From assembly GCF_900096965.1 (NCBI RefSeq), contig NZ_FMYM01000006.1, positions 1 to 64,000 of the forward strand: a stretch of DNA of 64,000 nucleotides, given 5' to 3'. Shown piece after piece: positions 36,342 through 46,008 of this stretch. This DNA is from Shouchella lonarensis (GTDB taxonomy: Bacteria; Bacillota; Bacilli; Bacillales; Bacillaceae_D). The position numbers and the translations under genes were made by a program. Within the stretch, counting starts at the first letter, position 1; each line of letters opens with the position of its first letter. The notes beneath the pieces are model-generated. The model made no database searches. It was not told the origin of the DNA and was given only the letters and a program-made list of their open reading frames with translations.

Positions 36342-37501
36342 TTAACTTCCCCTCCCAAATTAGTAGTAGGGCTTTCCAGTTGTTGTTGAATAAGCATGAC
36401 CAAATGGGCGTAGCTCTTCTCTTTAAATTGTCCTAATGCCGACCACAAAAGCTCTTTCTTCCCTGTCGCCATTCCTTTATACCATGTCAAATGAGGATCA
36501 CTTTTTACTGACACTTCTAACTCTCCAATTAAACGCAACGCTTTCTCACGCTCACCACGTACAATATATTGGTGCGCTTGTTCTTCAAGAGTAATCCCCT
36601 CTACAGAAACTGTTTCCCCTAATATACTACGGGCAAACGGATAATATTGACGCTCTAAACACTCTTGATATGCATATTGTCCTGTCTCTTTTGCAATCCG
36701 GATTGCTTCTTGGAAATAATACGCGCACTGTAAGCGATCTCCTTTGCACATCATGATCAACCCTAATCCATGATTAGGGGCAACTTTTGCTGCTTCTGGT
36801 GTGGATTCGTTTACAGTCACCGCTAAATAGTTTTTTTCTGCGTTTTCTACGTCTCCTTCGCCATACAAATAGTAATTACCTACCAACAATAATGTACGGC
36901 TTGCCAACACACTCTTTGTGTACCCTGTTTCAATTTTCCAGAGATCATCCACTAACCTTTCAAGCAACAAAGACGATTCTCTAATACTTCCCATTTGATC
37001 ATAAGCATTTGCGGCTAGTATCTTCAAGCGTATCTTCAAAACGGGTTCTTTCACATTAACATCAAGATGCCGTGCTTCATCAATAATCTCCTCATACGTA
37101 AATGGATCTTCCAGCACCCGCAACAACAAGCGGTACACATGAACCCATTCCACCAGACATTCGTCATCATGATACCGTTCAATCAGTTGATGGAGGATGT
37201 CTCGTTGTTGAAATAATGCGGCATACTCAAATGCATCTTTAATATGAGGTAAAGAATGCAGCGATAACGCATATTCATTCATAAGTGCAGTCATTCGGGA
37301 TTTTGCCATCTTCTTCACTGAATATGCTACTTGTTCAAAACTAAATTCCCGAAAGTCTTCGCGCCCAAGCCGGCGCATTAGCGCTGGCGTCCATTCCTTG
37401 TCCTTATTCCACAAGTTCATTTGCTTGAGCCGCTTTTCTGTGTCTTCCGTTATCCTACGAAGGGTATTGCCACCAAACAAACCAGCATAATTTATTGCCA
37501 A
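36338..37501 (-). CDS. AimR-family (arbitrium-type) peptide-responsive regulator
   Basis: 387 residues, the length of phage AimR. Recalled similarity to the SPbeta/phi3T receptors is clear in two places: the EFSFEQVAYSVKK...LMNEYALSLHS...AFEYAA block near residues 53-92, and the C-terminal ERGEREKALRLIGELE-like segment (RGEREKALRLIGEL...WYKGM). Between them are TPR-like helices (for example NAEKNYLAVT, GDRLQCAYYFQEAIRIAKETG). The N-terminal 50-70 residues would hold the helix-turn-helix. The start is TTG at 37501 with GGGAGGT at 8 bases. A coupled secreted-peptide gene follows. It could be a looser RRNPP relative of Rap or NprR type, but the lack of a canonical NprR/PlcR N-terminal HTH favours AimR. 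No phage genes surround it. Confidence 0.75.
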   Translation of the reverse strand: MAINYAGLFGGNTLRRITEDTEKRLKQMNLWNKDKEWTPALMRRLGREDFREFSFEQVAYSVKKMAKSRMTALMNEYALSLHSLPHIKDAFEYAALFQQRDILHQLIERYHDDECLVEWVHVYRLLLRVLEDPFTYEEIIDEARHLDVNVKEPVLKIRLKILAANAYDQMGSIRESSLLLERLVDDLWKIETGYTKSVLASRTLLLVGNYYLYGEGDVENAEKNYLAVTVNESTPEAAKVAPNHGLGLIMMCKGDRLQCAYYFQEAIRIAKETGQYAYQECLERQYYPFARSILGETVSVEGITLEEQAHQYIVRGEREKALRLIGELEVSVKSDPHLTWYKGMATGKKELLWSALGQFKEKSYAHLVMLIQQQLESPTTNLGGEVK

Positions 37502-37602
37502 AACGTTGACCTCCCTTGATTCTGTTGTTCCTCCTCCTTTTCGACGGCAATAACCGCTTTCCCTTCCTTAATTTCCATTTTTCGTACGACAAATACCCTC
37601 AT
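37492..37602 (-). CDS. Possible 36-codon leader ORF overlapping the AimR-like start
   Basis: Reads MRVFVVRKMEIKEGKAVIAV and ends just inside the receptor gene (10-base overlap), so it could couple to it. There is no clear ribosome binding site before the ATG at 37602, so it may be chance or a decayed gene. The remainder of 37603-37672 holds no clear signal. Confidence 0.25.
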   Translation of the reverse strand: MRVFVVRKMEIKEGKAVIAVEKEEEQQNQGRSTFWQ

Positions 37603-37672
37603 TTTGCACGCGTTTTTTGGTAATATTGTCACATTTTGTCATACATCGTTGTCTTACTTATCCATAAAACTA

Positions 37673-37700
37673 AAAACCACCCGTCGCTTCTGGTGGTTTT
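37673..37700 (-). terminator. Terminator of the oxidoreductase-ThuA operon
   Basis: On the minus strand aaaaccacc (37700-37692) pairs with ggtggtttt (37681-37673), 10-nt loop, and runs into more T. Confidence 0.85.
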
Positions 37701-37711
37701 GTAAAATCTCA

Positions 37712-38728
37712 TTACTCATTCCCTTCATAAATCCTCTCTATCATCGCCGACACCATTCGCGCTTCCTCTGGTCGCACGTGCGGTTCTGCTTCTCCTAGAC
37801 AACTCGCGATAAACTGCTGCGCTTGGGCGAGGCTTTGGTCGGTGTCATACATACTCCAGTCCACTGTTGTTGTCGTGAGCAGCCCTTGACCCGATTTGTT
37901 TAGCGTGAGCGGAAACAAATCAATGCCACCTTCTGTTCCTGCAATGCGGACTGTTTCCCGATCTTCCGGGATATTAGCTGCCCAAGACGTCTCAAACAAC
38001 ATCGTCGCTCCGCTCGCGAATGTAATATATGCACTAGCATGGTCTTCCACATTCATCGTGGCCACATTATAAGTACCCCATTCATTCACTTGATCAATAT
38101 CGCGACTGACGGCCGCATACGTTTGTCCATGAACAGATTTTACCGGCGGAAAGTCGGCGAGCCACAACGCCAAATCAAGCAAGTGACACCCGTAATCCAT
38201 TAAACAGCCGCCACCTTGCAGGTCGCGATTCGTGAAAACACCCCAACCCGGAACTTTTCGACGACGCAACGCTTCCACTTTGATGACGAGCGGCTCACCA
38301 ATTTCCCCGGCTTGAACAAGCTGCTTTGCTGCCAATGCTTGTGGGTGAAAACGATAATGATAGGCAATTTGCAGTACACACCCCGATGTCTTGGCCGCTG
38401 ATTCCATTTCCAAACATTCTGCTTCCGTGAGGGCCATCGGCTTCTCACATAGTACGTGTACCCCTGCTTGCAACGCTTCGAGTGCAGCTTCATGGTGAAA
38501 GCGGTTTGGTGTACAAATGACAACCGCATCTACCATCTGAAGTAACTGTGCACGTGACGTCGCCACGTGTGGGATATGAAACTGTTTGGCTACTTCCATG
38601 GCGCGCCCTTCATTGACATCATAAACCGCCGTTAGTGCAACCGTTTGCACTCGCGCAAATGCTGGAATATGCCGGTCGATCGCAATCCCTCCGACACCAA
38701 TAAAACCAATTTTTATCGACGCTTTCAT
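37712..38728 (-). CDS. Gfo/Idh/MocA-family NAD(P)-dependent oxidoreductase
   Basis: 338 residues: Rossmann domain with IGFIGVGGIAIDRHIPAF, the family VCTPNRFHHEAALEALQAGVHVLCEKPMAL containing the catalytic-site EKP, and a C-terminal alpha/beta domain with GGGCLMDYGCHLLDLALWL (substrate-binding Asp and His). Such enzymes oxidise or reduce sugars and polyols; the exact substrate cannot be read. It lies 13 bases after a ThuA gene, a pairing seen in trehalose/disaccharide or polyol utilisation loci. No transporter or regulator is next to it here. Confidence 0.88.
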   Translation of the reverse strand: MKASIKIGFIGVGGIAIDRHIPAFARVQTVALTAVYDVNEGRAMEVAKQFHIPHVATSRAQLLQMVDAVVICTPNRFHHEAALEALQAGVHVLCEKPMALTEAECLEMESAAKTSGCVLQIAYHYRFHPQALAAKQLVQAGEIGEPLVIKVEALRRRKVPGWGVFTNRDLQGGGCLMDYGCHLLDLALWLADFPPVKSVHGQTYAAVSRDIDQVNEWGTYNVATMNVEDHASAYITFASGATMLFETSWAANIPEDRETVRIAGTEGGIDLFPLTLNKSGQGLLTTTTVDWSMYDTDQSLAQAQQFIASCLGEAEPHVRPEEARMVSAMIERIYEGNE

Positions 38729-38741
38729 GTTGTTCTCTCCT

Positions 38742-39449
38742 CTAGTTGTTTACTCGTGCTTCTCCGTATATCGGCGCTGGGCGTTTCGTCGGTGCTGCCC
38801 AGCGAACAGCGTTAGAAATGACGCGCCTAATTTCAGGATGTTTATAAGTCGGATACGTTTCATGTCCCGGACGGAAGTAAAAAATCTTTCCTTGTCCACG
38901 TGTATAAGTACAACCACTGCGGCATATTTCTCCACCGGCAAACCAACTAACAAATAACAGTTCCTCAGGTACCGGAATATCAAAATGCTCGCCGTACATT
39001 TCTTCTTTATCAAGTTCAATACATTCTGGTACACCTTCAACAATGGGATGATTCGGTTGCACGACCCATAGCCGCTCTTTTTCACCCGACTGCCGCCATT
39101 TTAAATCACATGTGGTGCCCATTAGCTTTTTAAAAATCTTTGAGAAGTGTCCTGAATGAAGCACAATTAAGCCCATTCCACTTAACACCCGCTCGTAAAC
39201 ACGGTTGACAACCGCTTCTGTCACTTCTTCATGCGCCATATGTCCCCACCAGATGAGGACATCTGTCTGTGCCAAAACGTCTTCTGTCAACCCATGTTCT
39301 GGCTCATCCAGCGTCGCTGTGTTCACTTTTTCGACGCCACTTTTACGTAAAAAAGAGGCAATCTCTTCGTGCATGCCATTCGGATAGACAGACGCCACTT
39401 CTTCATTTTGACGTTCATGTCTATATTCATTCCAAACTGTGACATTCAT
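38742..39449 (-). CDS. ThuA-domain protein (trehalose-utilisation-like)
   Basis: 235 residues of the class I glutamine amidotransferase-like ThuA fold: [15 protein letters not shown] start, [35 protein letters not shown], and the C-terminal [34 protein letters not shown]. ThuA of Sinorhizobium acts with the dehydrogenase ThuB on disaccharides; the downstream Gfo/Idh gene fits a ThuB-like partner. The role here is inferred from the pair. It starts at the ATG at 39449, 21 bases after the HEPN-like gene. Confidence 0.85.
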   Translation of the reverse strand: MNVTVWNEYRHERQNEEVASVYPNGMHEEIASFLRKSGVEKVNTATLDEPEHGLTEDVLAQTDVLIWWGHMAHEEVTEAVVNRVYERVLSGMGLIVLHSGHFSKIFKKLMGTTCDLKWRQSGEKERLWVVQPNHPIVEGVPECIELDKEEMYGEHFDIPVPEELLFVSWFAGGEICRSGCTYTRGQGKIFYFRPGHETYPTYKHPEIRRVISNAVRWAAPTKRPAPIYGEARVNN

Positions 39450-39471
39450 TTGTTTGTGCTCCTCTAACTCG

Positions 39472-39879
39472 TTATTCTAGGTTGTTGATCTCTTCTTTTA
39501 GGCGTTCATATAAGCGCGACAACAATGGTTGATAGGAACATTTAATTTTGTCATAGATGCGTTTAGACTCCGCTTCATCATACAAATGCGACGTTTTATT
39601 GCGGTCTATCAGCATATCTATCCACGTTTCCCCGTCCTCAATCAAACCGTAAGCAAATGCCTCTTTAATCGTTGTCCGCGGGCTACTTGGCTCAGTCACA
39701 CCCATATACGCTAAAAATACCTTCATCACTTTCCAACTTAACTCAAACGTAAACTTGAATCTCTGGATCACACCGTCATAAATAATCGGTTCTTCTTCAT
39801 TGATCAACGTCGCTTCGTAAAGCCTCATCTGCGCACGTTCGTAATTACTTAGTTTTTCAAGCAATCTGTCCTTGTCCAT
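39472..39879 (-). CDS. HEPN-type partner of the nucleotidyltransferase (HI0074/HepT-like)
   Basis: 135 residues, all helical, of the NTase substrate-binding (HI0074) family: [33 protein letters not shown], and the HEPN ribonuclease motif R93-x4-H98-x-Y100 (RNKTSHLY). In HepT/MntA modules the HEPN protein is an RNase toxin and the MNT protein the antitoxin. The ATG at 39879 follows GGGAG and overlaps the upstream MNT gene by 23 bases, so translation is coupled. Whether this pair is a toxin-antitoxin or a housekeeping nucleotidyltransferase is not decided by sequence alone. Confidence 0.82.
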   Translation of the reverse strand: MDKDRLLEKLSNYERAQMRLYEATLINEEEPIIYDGVIQRFKFTFELSWKVMKVFLAYMGVTEPSSPRTTIKEAFAYGLIEDGETWIDMLIDRNKTSHLYDEAESKRIYDKIKCSYQPLLSRLYERLKEEINNLE

Positions 39880-40186
39880 ATACAACGACTCCCTCTTTTT
39901 GAATACGCGTAAGAAGTGCCTCTTTCCTTAAACGATCAACGAAAGTGATGTCTATCTTCAATGGTGTAGGTATATCTAAAATAGCTTGCGCAATGAGGTT
40001 TTGCGTAGAGTGAGAGATAGGCTTGGTTACAATGGCTAAATCAATATCTGAAGTACGGCGATAATCCCCTCGTGCGCGTGAACCAAATAAAATGACTTTA
40101 TCAATGTGCTCATGCTGCGCACAAAAGTGTTGTAACTCCGATACAAAGCGTGTGGAAATACCGGTCTTACGCCATAAGGATGTCAC
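39857..40186 (-). CDS. Minimal nucleotidyltransferase (MNT; HI0073/MntA-like)
   Basis: 109 residues with the pol-beta superfamily signature G35-S36-x10-D47-x-D49 (VILFGSRARGDYRRTSDIDLAI) and a third acidic position in KIDITFVD. MntA antitoxins AMPylate a tyrosine near the HepT active site; the partner here has that tyrosine (Y100). I use the GTG at 40186, which follows AAAGGAGGG at 6 bases. It overlaps the HEPN gene. The pair sits between ThuA and dtd, inside the accessory patch. Confidence 0.82.
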   Translation of the reverse strand: MTSLWRKTGISTRFVSELQHFCAQHEHIDKVILFGSRARGDYRRTSDIDLAIVTKPISHSTQNLIAQAILDIPTPLKIDITFVDRLRKEALLTRIQKEGVVVYGQGQIA

Positions 40187-40218
40187 GATATTCCCTCCTT
40201 TCAATACTATCTATCCCA

Positions 40219-40662
40219 CTAAAGACCGCTCTCCACAATAAGTGTGACCGGTCCGTCACCGACAAGGTCCACTTCCATCGTTGCGCCAAATACCCCGGTC
40301 TCAACGTGTAGACCGTGTGCACGTAATTTCTCATTGAAAAAATCATATAAAGAAGCGGCTTGGTCAGGCTTTGCGGCTTGCATGAAATTCGGGCGTCTCC
40401 CCTTACGACAATCACCGTACAACGTAAACTGCGATACGGACAAAACATGGCCGCCACGCGTGAGAATAGAATCATTCATTTTGTCATTTTCATCATTGAA
40501 AATACGCAAATGGGCAATTTTATCTGCGCAATAAGCCACATCTTCTTCTGTATCTTGATGCGTCACACCAACAAGCAAGACAAGACCGGCACCAATTTCC
40601 CCAACAACATCACCATCGACCCGTACACAACCGCGTGTGACGCGCTGAACAACGACACGCAT
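40219..40662 (-). CDS. dtd: D-aminoacyl-tRNA deacylase
   Basis: Removes D-amino acids (and glycine from tRNA-Ala) from mischarged tRNAs. 147 residues with the catalytic/chiral-selectivity motifs [11 protein letters not shown] (SQxxL) and [18 protein letters not shown] (the Gly-cisPro-like family has NGPVT; here DGPVT). [17 protein letters not shown] is the usual start, with aaagggtgg upstream. It lies 54 bases after relA, the conserved relA-dtd pair. The N-to-D change in the NGPVT motif is worth noting but the Gly-Pro itself is kept. Confidence 0.94.
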   Translation of the reverse strand: MRVVVQRVTRGCVRVDGDVVGEIGAGLVLLVGVTHQDTEEDVAYCADKIAHLRIFNDENDKMNDSILTRGGHVLSVSQFTLYGDCRKGRRPNFMQAAKPDQAASLYDFFNEKLRAHGLHVETGVFGATMEVDLVGDGPVTLIVESGL

Positions 40663-40716
40663 ACAACCACCCTTTCCAGACGACGGAAGTCCGGATTGTG
40701 ATCTCTGACTTCCGAT

Positions 40717-42906
40717 TTAGTGTGTTACCCGACGCACCGAGTAAATATCTTTTAACTGTTTTATCTTATCAACGATTTTTTGTAAATGAGCCACATTTGA
40801 AATGAGTATACTCATTTCAATCGTAGCCAGTTTCTGCTTATGATCTGAACGTCCCGATACAGTTTGGATTTGTGTTCGTGATTCCGTCACGACGTGCAAC
40901 ACTTCATTTAGCAAACCGTTACGGTCATACCCGATAATTTCAATATCAACTGGATAGGACTTCGTCTGTGAACCATGACATTCCCATGCCACTTCTAACA
41001 AACGTACGCGGGTCTTTTCATCTGTCACATTTGCACAATCTGAACGGTGGATTGATACGCCCCGACCTTTTGTAATGTAACCAACAATCTCGTCTCCAGG
41101 GACAGGTGTACAACAACGTGACAAACGTATGAGCACATTGTCTACTCCTTTAACACTCACACCAATTGTATTTTTACGTTTACTCGGAGAGAAAGTCTGA
41201 ATATCATTCAATGCCTCATCTAAAGACTGCGGCTCATGCTCTTGTTCTTTTTCTTTTTGCCACTTCTCCGTTAGACGATTCACGATTTGTTTGACACTAA
41301 TGCCACCATAACCAACGGCTGCATACATATCTTCTTCTCCAGCAAAACTGAATTTCTGTATCACTTCTGCTAGGTGCTCTTGGGTCAGGACTTCTTTTGG
41401 CTCCAAGGAACGCGCGCGAACTTCTTTTTCAATCATTTCTTGCCCTTTTGTAATGTTCTCTTCACGTTTCTCTTTTTTAAACCATTGTTTAATTTTATTT
41501 TTGGCGTGAGATGATTTGGTGATCTTGAGCCAATCATGACTTGGACCATACGAATGTTTTGACGTCATGACTTCAACAATATCACCTGTCTTCAATTCGT
41601 GATCAAGTGGCACAATTTTATTGTTCACTTTTGCACCGATACAGCGATTGCCAATTTCACTATGAATGCGATAGGCAAAATCAAGTGGCACTGAGCCACG
41701 TGGCAACTCGATGACATCGCCTTTTGGCGTGAACACAAACACCATATCAGAGAACAAGTCCATTTTCATGGATTCCATAAATTCTTGCGCATCATTTGTC
41801 TCTGTTTGTGATTCAATGACATCACGGAACCAACTTAATTTATCTTCAAAAGAGTAGCGTGGGCCTGACAGTGTTTTTCCTTCTTTATACGCCCAATGCG
41901 CGGCCACCCCAAACTCGGCCACCCGGTGCATATCTTCTGTGCGAATTTGCACTTCTAGTGGATCGCCATTTGGACCGACAACCGTTGTATGCAAAGACTG
42001 ATACATATTCGCTTTTGGCATCGCAATATAATCTTTGAAACGTCCTGGCATCGGTCGCCAACAAGTGTGAATAATTCCGAGCACAGCGTAACAATCTTTA
42101 ATATTCTTCACGATAATCCTTACCGCGAGCAAATCATATATTTCATTAAATTGCTTTTGTTGTAAAACCATTTTTCGATAAATACTATAAATATGTTTCG
42201 GACGTCCAGACAACTCCGCTGTCACATGTACCTCTTCTAATTGGCGTTTAATTCTCTCCATGACATCTGACAAATACGCTTCCCGCTCTGCACGTTTACG
42301 TTTCATTAAGTTCACAATACGATAATATTGTTGTGGGTCTAAATAACGTAATGCGGTGTCTTCTAATTCCCACTTAATGGTTGAAATCCCTAACCGATGT
42401 GCCAACGGTGCAAAAATTTCTAAGGTCTCATTCGATGTAACACGTTGTTTACGTGGCGGCATAAATTTCAATGTACGCATATTATGCAAGCGATCCGCTA
42501 ATTTAATGAGAAGCACACGCATATCTTTGGACATTGCTAGCAACATTTTTCGGTGGTTCTCTGCCTGCTGCTCTTCTTTTGATTTATATTTAAACTTTTT
42601 TAATTTCGTCACACCATCAACAAGCATCGCCACTTCCGCGTTAAACGTTTCTTCTAACATGTCAACAGTGACATCCGTATCTTCCACCACGTCATGCAAA
42701 AAAGCAGCTGCGATTGTATTGGGATCGAGCTGAAGTCCAACAATAATCCCTGCTACTTGAATGGGATGTAAAATATAGGGTTCCCCTGATTTTCGATATT
42801 GTCCGCTATGTGCACATTTCGCAAACTCATACGCTTGCTCAAGAAAAAGAAGATCCTCCTCATGTAAATATGCACGCGCTTTTTCCAGCACTTCATCCAA
42901 AGTCAT
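40717..42906 (-). CDS. relA: Bifunctional (p)ppGpp synthetase/hydrolase (RSH)
   Basis: Long RSH protein of 729 residues. In order: HD hydrolase domain (AFLHDVVEDTDVTVDML, LIKLADRLHNMRTL), synthetase domain (YSIYRKMVLQQKQFNEIYDLLAVRIIV, MPKANMYQSLHTTV), TGS domain (MVFVFTPKGDVIELPRGSVPLDFAYRIH), helical and zinc-finger-like region (SRCCTPVPGDEIVGYITKGRGVSIHRSDC), and a C-terminal ACT domain. Complete HD and synthetase motifs mark it as bifunctional, as in B. subtilis Rel. It controls the stringent response to amino-acid starvation at the ribosome. A terminator lies between it and apt. Confidence 0.96.
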   Translation of the reverse strand: MTLDEVLEKARAYLHEEDLLFLEQAYEFAKCAHSGQYRKSGEPYILHPIQVAGIIVGLQLDPNTIAAAFLHDVVEDTDVTVDMLEETFNAEVAMLVDGVTKLKKFKYKSKEEQQAENHRKMLLAMSKDMRVLLIKLADRLHNMRTLKFMPPRKQRVTSNETLEIFAPLAHRLGISTIKWELEDTALRYLDPQQYYRIVNLMKRKRAEREAYLSDVMERIKRQLEEVHVTAELSGRPKHIYSIYRKMVLQQKQFNEIYDLLAVRIIVKNIKDCYAVLGIIHTCWRPMPGRFKDYIAMPKANMYQSLHTTVVGPNGDPLEVQIRTEDMHRVAEFGVAAHWAYKEGKTLSGPRYSFEDKLSWFRDVIESQTETNDAQEFMESMKMDLFSDMVFVFTPKGDVIELPRGSVPLDFAYRIHSEIGNRCIGAKVNNKIVPLDHELKTGDIVEVMTSKHSYGPSHDWLKITKSSHAKNKIKQWFKKEKREENITKGQEMIEKEVRARSLEPKEVLTQEHLAEVIQKFSFAGEEDMYAAVGYGGISVKQIVNRLTEKWQKEKEQEHEPQSLDEALNDIQTFSPSKRKNTIGVSVKGVDNVLIRLSRCCTPVPGDEIVGYITKGRGVSIHRSDCANVTDEKTRVRLLEVAWECHGSQTKSYPVDIEIIGYDRNGLLNEVLHVVTESRTQIQTVSGRSDHKQKLATIEMSILISNVAHLQKIVDKIKQLKDIYSVRRVTH

Positions 42907-42987
42907 ACAATCACCTTACTTATTTAACAAGTTTTTCTTCATTATCCGCTAACAGGCGGCTATTGTAAAGGGCAAACAACAAAAAAA

Positions 42988-43013
42988 GACTACTTTGCGT
43001 ACACAAAGCAGTC
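42988..43013 (-). terminator. Terminator of apt
   Basis: On the minus strand gactgctttg pairs with caaagtagtc, one mismatch, 6-nt loop, followed by seven T. Confidence 0.87.
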
Positions 43014-43022
43014 CTAAATGCA

Positions 43023-43538
43023 CTATTGATATGTCGTTAAAGAGAAAATATCATAACGCGTCAGCTTGTTTCGTCCATTCAAATAAGCAAGTTCAATCAA
43101 AAACGCTAAACCAACAACTTCTCCACCAAGCTCTTCAACCATCTGAATTGTCGCTTCAATTGTCCCGCCAGTAGCAAGCAAATCATCGGTAATGATCACA
43201 CGTTGCCCTGGGTGGATGCTATCTTTATGAATCGTCAAGCAATCTTTTCCATACTCTAACCCATACTCACAGCTAATGACTTCACGTGGCAATTTCCCTT
43301 TCTTACGCACAGGAACAAAACCAATCTCAAGCGCTGTTGCAACAGGACAGCCGACCACAAAACCACGTGCCTCTGGACCAACAATGACATCAGCTTGCTT
43401 TTCTTGTGCAAATGTGACCAACTCACCAATTGCCTTTTTGTATACAGGACCGTTTTGCATTAATGTCGTAATGTCTTTAAATCGAATGCCCTCTTGAGGC
43501 CAATCTTCCACAATTGTAATATAATCTTTATAATTCAT
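43023..43538 (-). CDS. apt: Adenine phosphoribosyltransferase
   Basis: Salvages adenine to AMP with PRPP. 171 residues with [26 protein letters not shown] start region, the base-binding [10 protein letters not shown] and the PRPP loop [16 protein letters not shown]. The start follows the recJ stop by 2 bases; the ribosome binding site aaggagc lies inside the end of recJ, so recJ-apt is an operon. Length is normal. Confidence 0.97.
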   Translation of the reverse strand: MNYKDYITIVEDWPQEGIRFKDITTLMQNGPVYKKAIGELVTFAQEKQADVIVGPEARGFVVGCPVATALEIGFVPVRKKGKLPREVISCEYGLEYGKDCLTIHKDSIHPGQRVIITDDLLATGGTIEATIQMVEELGGEVVGLAFLIELAYLNGRNKLTRYDIFSLTTYQ

Positions 43539-43540
43539 CC

Positions 43541-45889
43541 TTACTTCGCTCCTTCTTTAACTCGGGCAGGTTCGATCACTTGATCAAACCAAGTTTTTAA
43601 TTGTTCATAAGACGCATAAACAAACATTTGCTCTAGCCATGTTTGTTCTTGCTTTTTTCTAAAGGTTGGAGAATCTTCTAACGACTTCTTGATTGGATCA
43701 GAAACAAAACGAACAACGCCTCTCTCAACAGTAATAAAACCAAGCTCTTCAAATACTGTCGTCATAAACGCAACCGTTTCTGCTGACCAGCCTCGATGTG
43801 CTTCCAACTTTTTAGCTAATTCACCAACCGCAAATGTGCCTCGTTTTTGTAAAAAAGCATAGTACCATTTAAACTGTTCTCGATTTGGATTCGTCCGAAA
43901 AAAAGCTTCTTCTTCTTCAGAAAACACGACATAAATACGATGCGGTACGCCTTCATGACGTCGGAAAAACTGCATGAAGTCATCTCTACTGTCAGGTAAG
44001 TCAAGAAAAACAATATACGTACCGTTGAGAGATTGTTGTTCACCTTGATGATGAATCACATCAACCGTCAAATGTAATCGTTCTAGCGTCGTTGACTGAA
44101 ATGCAACGGGCAAAACAGGCGCATCTGAAAGTGCTGCCAGTCTCGTATTTAATTGCTTTGCTTGAATGCTACGCCAGTCAAATAGTTGCCAGTGCGACAC
44201 GGCGACATCTTTGATGAGAAATTGTGGCTTCACGTGGCCATTCCATTCGTTTATTTCCGCCGTTCCAACGACAGAAAGCGTCGCTTGAGGGGTCATTTCC
44301 TCGTACAAATGACCTTTGCGGAAGGCAACGGCATCAAGTGAGGTGTCTCCGTCAACAAACTGACATTTTAAATGATTTAACTCGCTGCCAATTTGGCGCA
44401 TCTCCCCTAACGACACATGGGTAAGTAGCATGAGTGGTTTTCGGTTCCCTACACCAAAAGGGGCTAGCTGTTGCAGCTCGCGCGTCACCTCAAGGGTGAC
44501 GTCTGATACTTTTGCAACCAAGTCAATCTCCATTGTCGGTGTGAAATCGGTTTCTGTCAATACTTCTTGCGCATATTCATCTAATCTCGCTTGTAATCTT
44601 GTCACATCTGCTAATGCCATTGTTAAACCAGCTGCCATCGGATGACCACCAAAGTGTGGCAAGAGATCGCGATTTTTTGAAAGCGCTGAGAAAATATCGA
44701 AACCAGCAATACTACGCGCAGAACCTTTCGCCAACCCTTTTTCTTTGTCTAAACTAAGTACAATTGTTGGGCGATAAAATTTTTCCACAAGACGCGAAGC
44801 AACAATGCCAACTACGCCAGGATTCCAACCTTCTTTCGCAACGATGATGACACGTTGCACTTCCTCTGCTTGCATCGCTTCAACAAGCATGATGGCTTCT
44901 TTTGTCATCTCGTCTACAACTGACTGGCGCATTTGATTATATTGCTCAATTTCCTCTGCAAGCGTCTTGGCTTGCGCTTTATCTGTTGCCAAAAGGAGCG
45001 CGACAGCAGGCTCAGCTGAGTCAAGACGTCCAGCTGCATTGAGACGTGGACCAATCCCAAATCCGATCACATCCGCATCGACCTCTTTTTGTCTCGCACC
45101 ACATAGCGTTTTTAACGCTTGAATACCTGGTCGGTGACTCGCTTCCAACGCACGTAATCCTTTCTTTACAAGGAAACGATTTTCGTCTACAAGTGGAACC
45201 AGATCAGCAACCGTCCCAATGACAGCATAATCAAGCAACTCAAGTGCGTCATCTCCAAGCAGCGCTTGTGCCACTTTAAAAGCAACACCGGCACCAGCTA
45301 GTTCCTTGAATGGATACGGACACCCCGGCTGCTTCGGGTTCACAATCGCATAAGCATCGGGCAACTTTGGTGGTACTTCATGATGATCGGTAATGATAAA
45401 ATCTAGCCCAATTTCACTAGCACACGCAGCTTCTTCCACTGCAGAGATTCCCGTATCAACTGTCACCACGAGCTGATAACCCGATGATTTTGCTTCTATT
45501 AAAGCTGGTTTATTTGGACCATAACCTTCTGTAAAACGGTTTGGAATATAGTAATCACATCTCGCACCAGCCATTTTTAATGCCGTCACAAGCAGTGCCG
45601 TCGCACTGACGCCATCCGCATCATAATCACCAAACACCAATACTTTCTCACCTTGATCACGTGCCTTGCAAATTCTTTCTACAACTTCTTTCATCCCTTT
45701 TAATAAATACGGATCATAAAAAGCGGGTGTCTCTTTTTGTAAAAAGACGTTTGCCGCTTCTACTGTATGAATGCCGCGTTGCACAAGCAAACGCGCTACC
45801 AACATTGATATCGATAATGACGATGCCAACTTTGCCGCTCGTTCATCATCTTGCGCTAATATCCGCCATTTCGCGGTAGATTGCAACAT
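43541..45889 (-). CDS. recJ: Single-strand-specific DNA exonuclease RecJ
   Basis: 5'-3' ssDNA exonuclease in recombination and mismatch/base repair. 782 residues. The DHH domain has [26 protein letters not shown] and IITDHHEVP (the DHH motif); DHHA1 has [14 protein letters not shown] and [28 protein letters not shown] block lies between. The C-terminal extension of about 200 residues is typical of Bacillus RecJ. It starts at the ATG at 45889 with gaggggg upstream. It is separated from secF by a terminator and followed by apt. Confidence 0.96.
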   Translation of the reverse strand: MLQSTAKWRILAQDDERAAKLASSLSISMLVARLLVQRGIHTVEAANVFLQKETPAFYDPYLLKGMKEVVERICKARDQGEKVLVFGDYDADGVSATALLVTALKMAGARCDYYIPNRFTEGYGPNKPALIEAKSSGYQLVVTVDTGISAVEEAACASEIGLDFIITDHHEVPPKLPDAYAIVNPKQPGCPYPFKELAGAGVAFKVAQALLGDDALELLDYAVIGTVADLVPLVDENRFLVKKGLRALEASHRPGIQALKTLCGARQKEVDADVIGFGIGPRLNAAGRLDSAEPAVALLLATDKAQAKTLAEEIEQYNQMRQSVVDEMTKEAIMLVEAMQAEEVQRVIIVAKEGWNPGVVGIVASRLVEKFYRPTIVLSLDKEKGLAKGSARSIAGFDIFSALSKNRDLLPHFGGHPMAAGLTMALADVTRLQARLDEYAQEVLTETDFTPTMEIDLVAKVSDVTLEVTRELQQLAPFGVGNRKPLMLLTHVSLGEMRQIGSELNHLKCQFVDGDTSLDAVAFRKGHLYEEMTPQATLSVVGTAEINEWNGHVKPQFLIKDVAVSHWQLFDWRSIQAKQLNTRLAALSDAPVLPVAFQSTTLERLHLTVDVIHHQGEQQSLNGTYIVFLDLPDSRDDFMQFFRRHEGVPHRIYVVFSEEEEAFFRTNPNREQFKWYYAFLQKRGTFAVGELAKKLEAHRGWSAETVAFMTTVFEELGFITVERGVVRFVSDPIKKSLEDSPTFRKKQEQTWLEQMFVYASYEQLKTWFDQVIEPARVKEGAK

Positions 45890-45959
45890 TATGTATCCCC
45901 CTCGACCCTCTTATTATACAGAAGGAATAAACACGTGTCCAATGAGAAAAACAGGTTAA

Positions 45960-45998
45960 AAAAGAGAAAAAGAGGGGTACTTTTTCGCACCCCCCTCT
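45960..45998 (-). terminator. Terminator of secDF
   Basis: On the minus strand agagggg (45998-45992) pairs with cccctct (45977-45971), followed by a T-rich tract. Confidence 0.75.
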
Positions 45999-46008
45999 AT
46001 GCTAGCGT

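Noticed and set aside
35514-37700. Prophage around the AimR-like gene
   Set aside because: No integrase, repressor of CI type, portal, capsid, tail or lysis genes are visible in the whole window.
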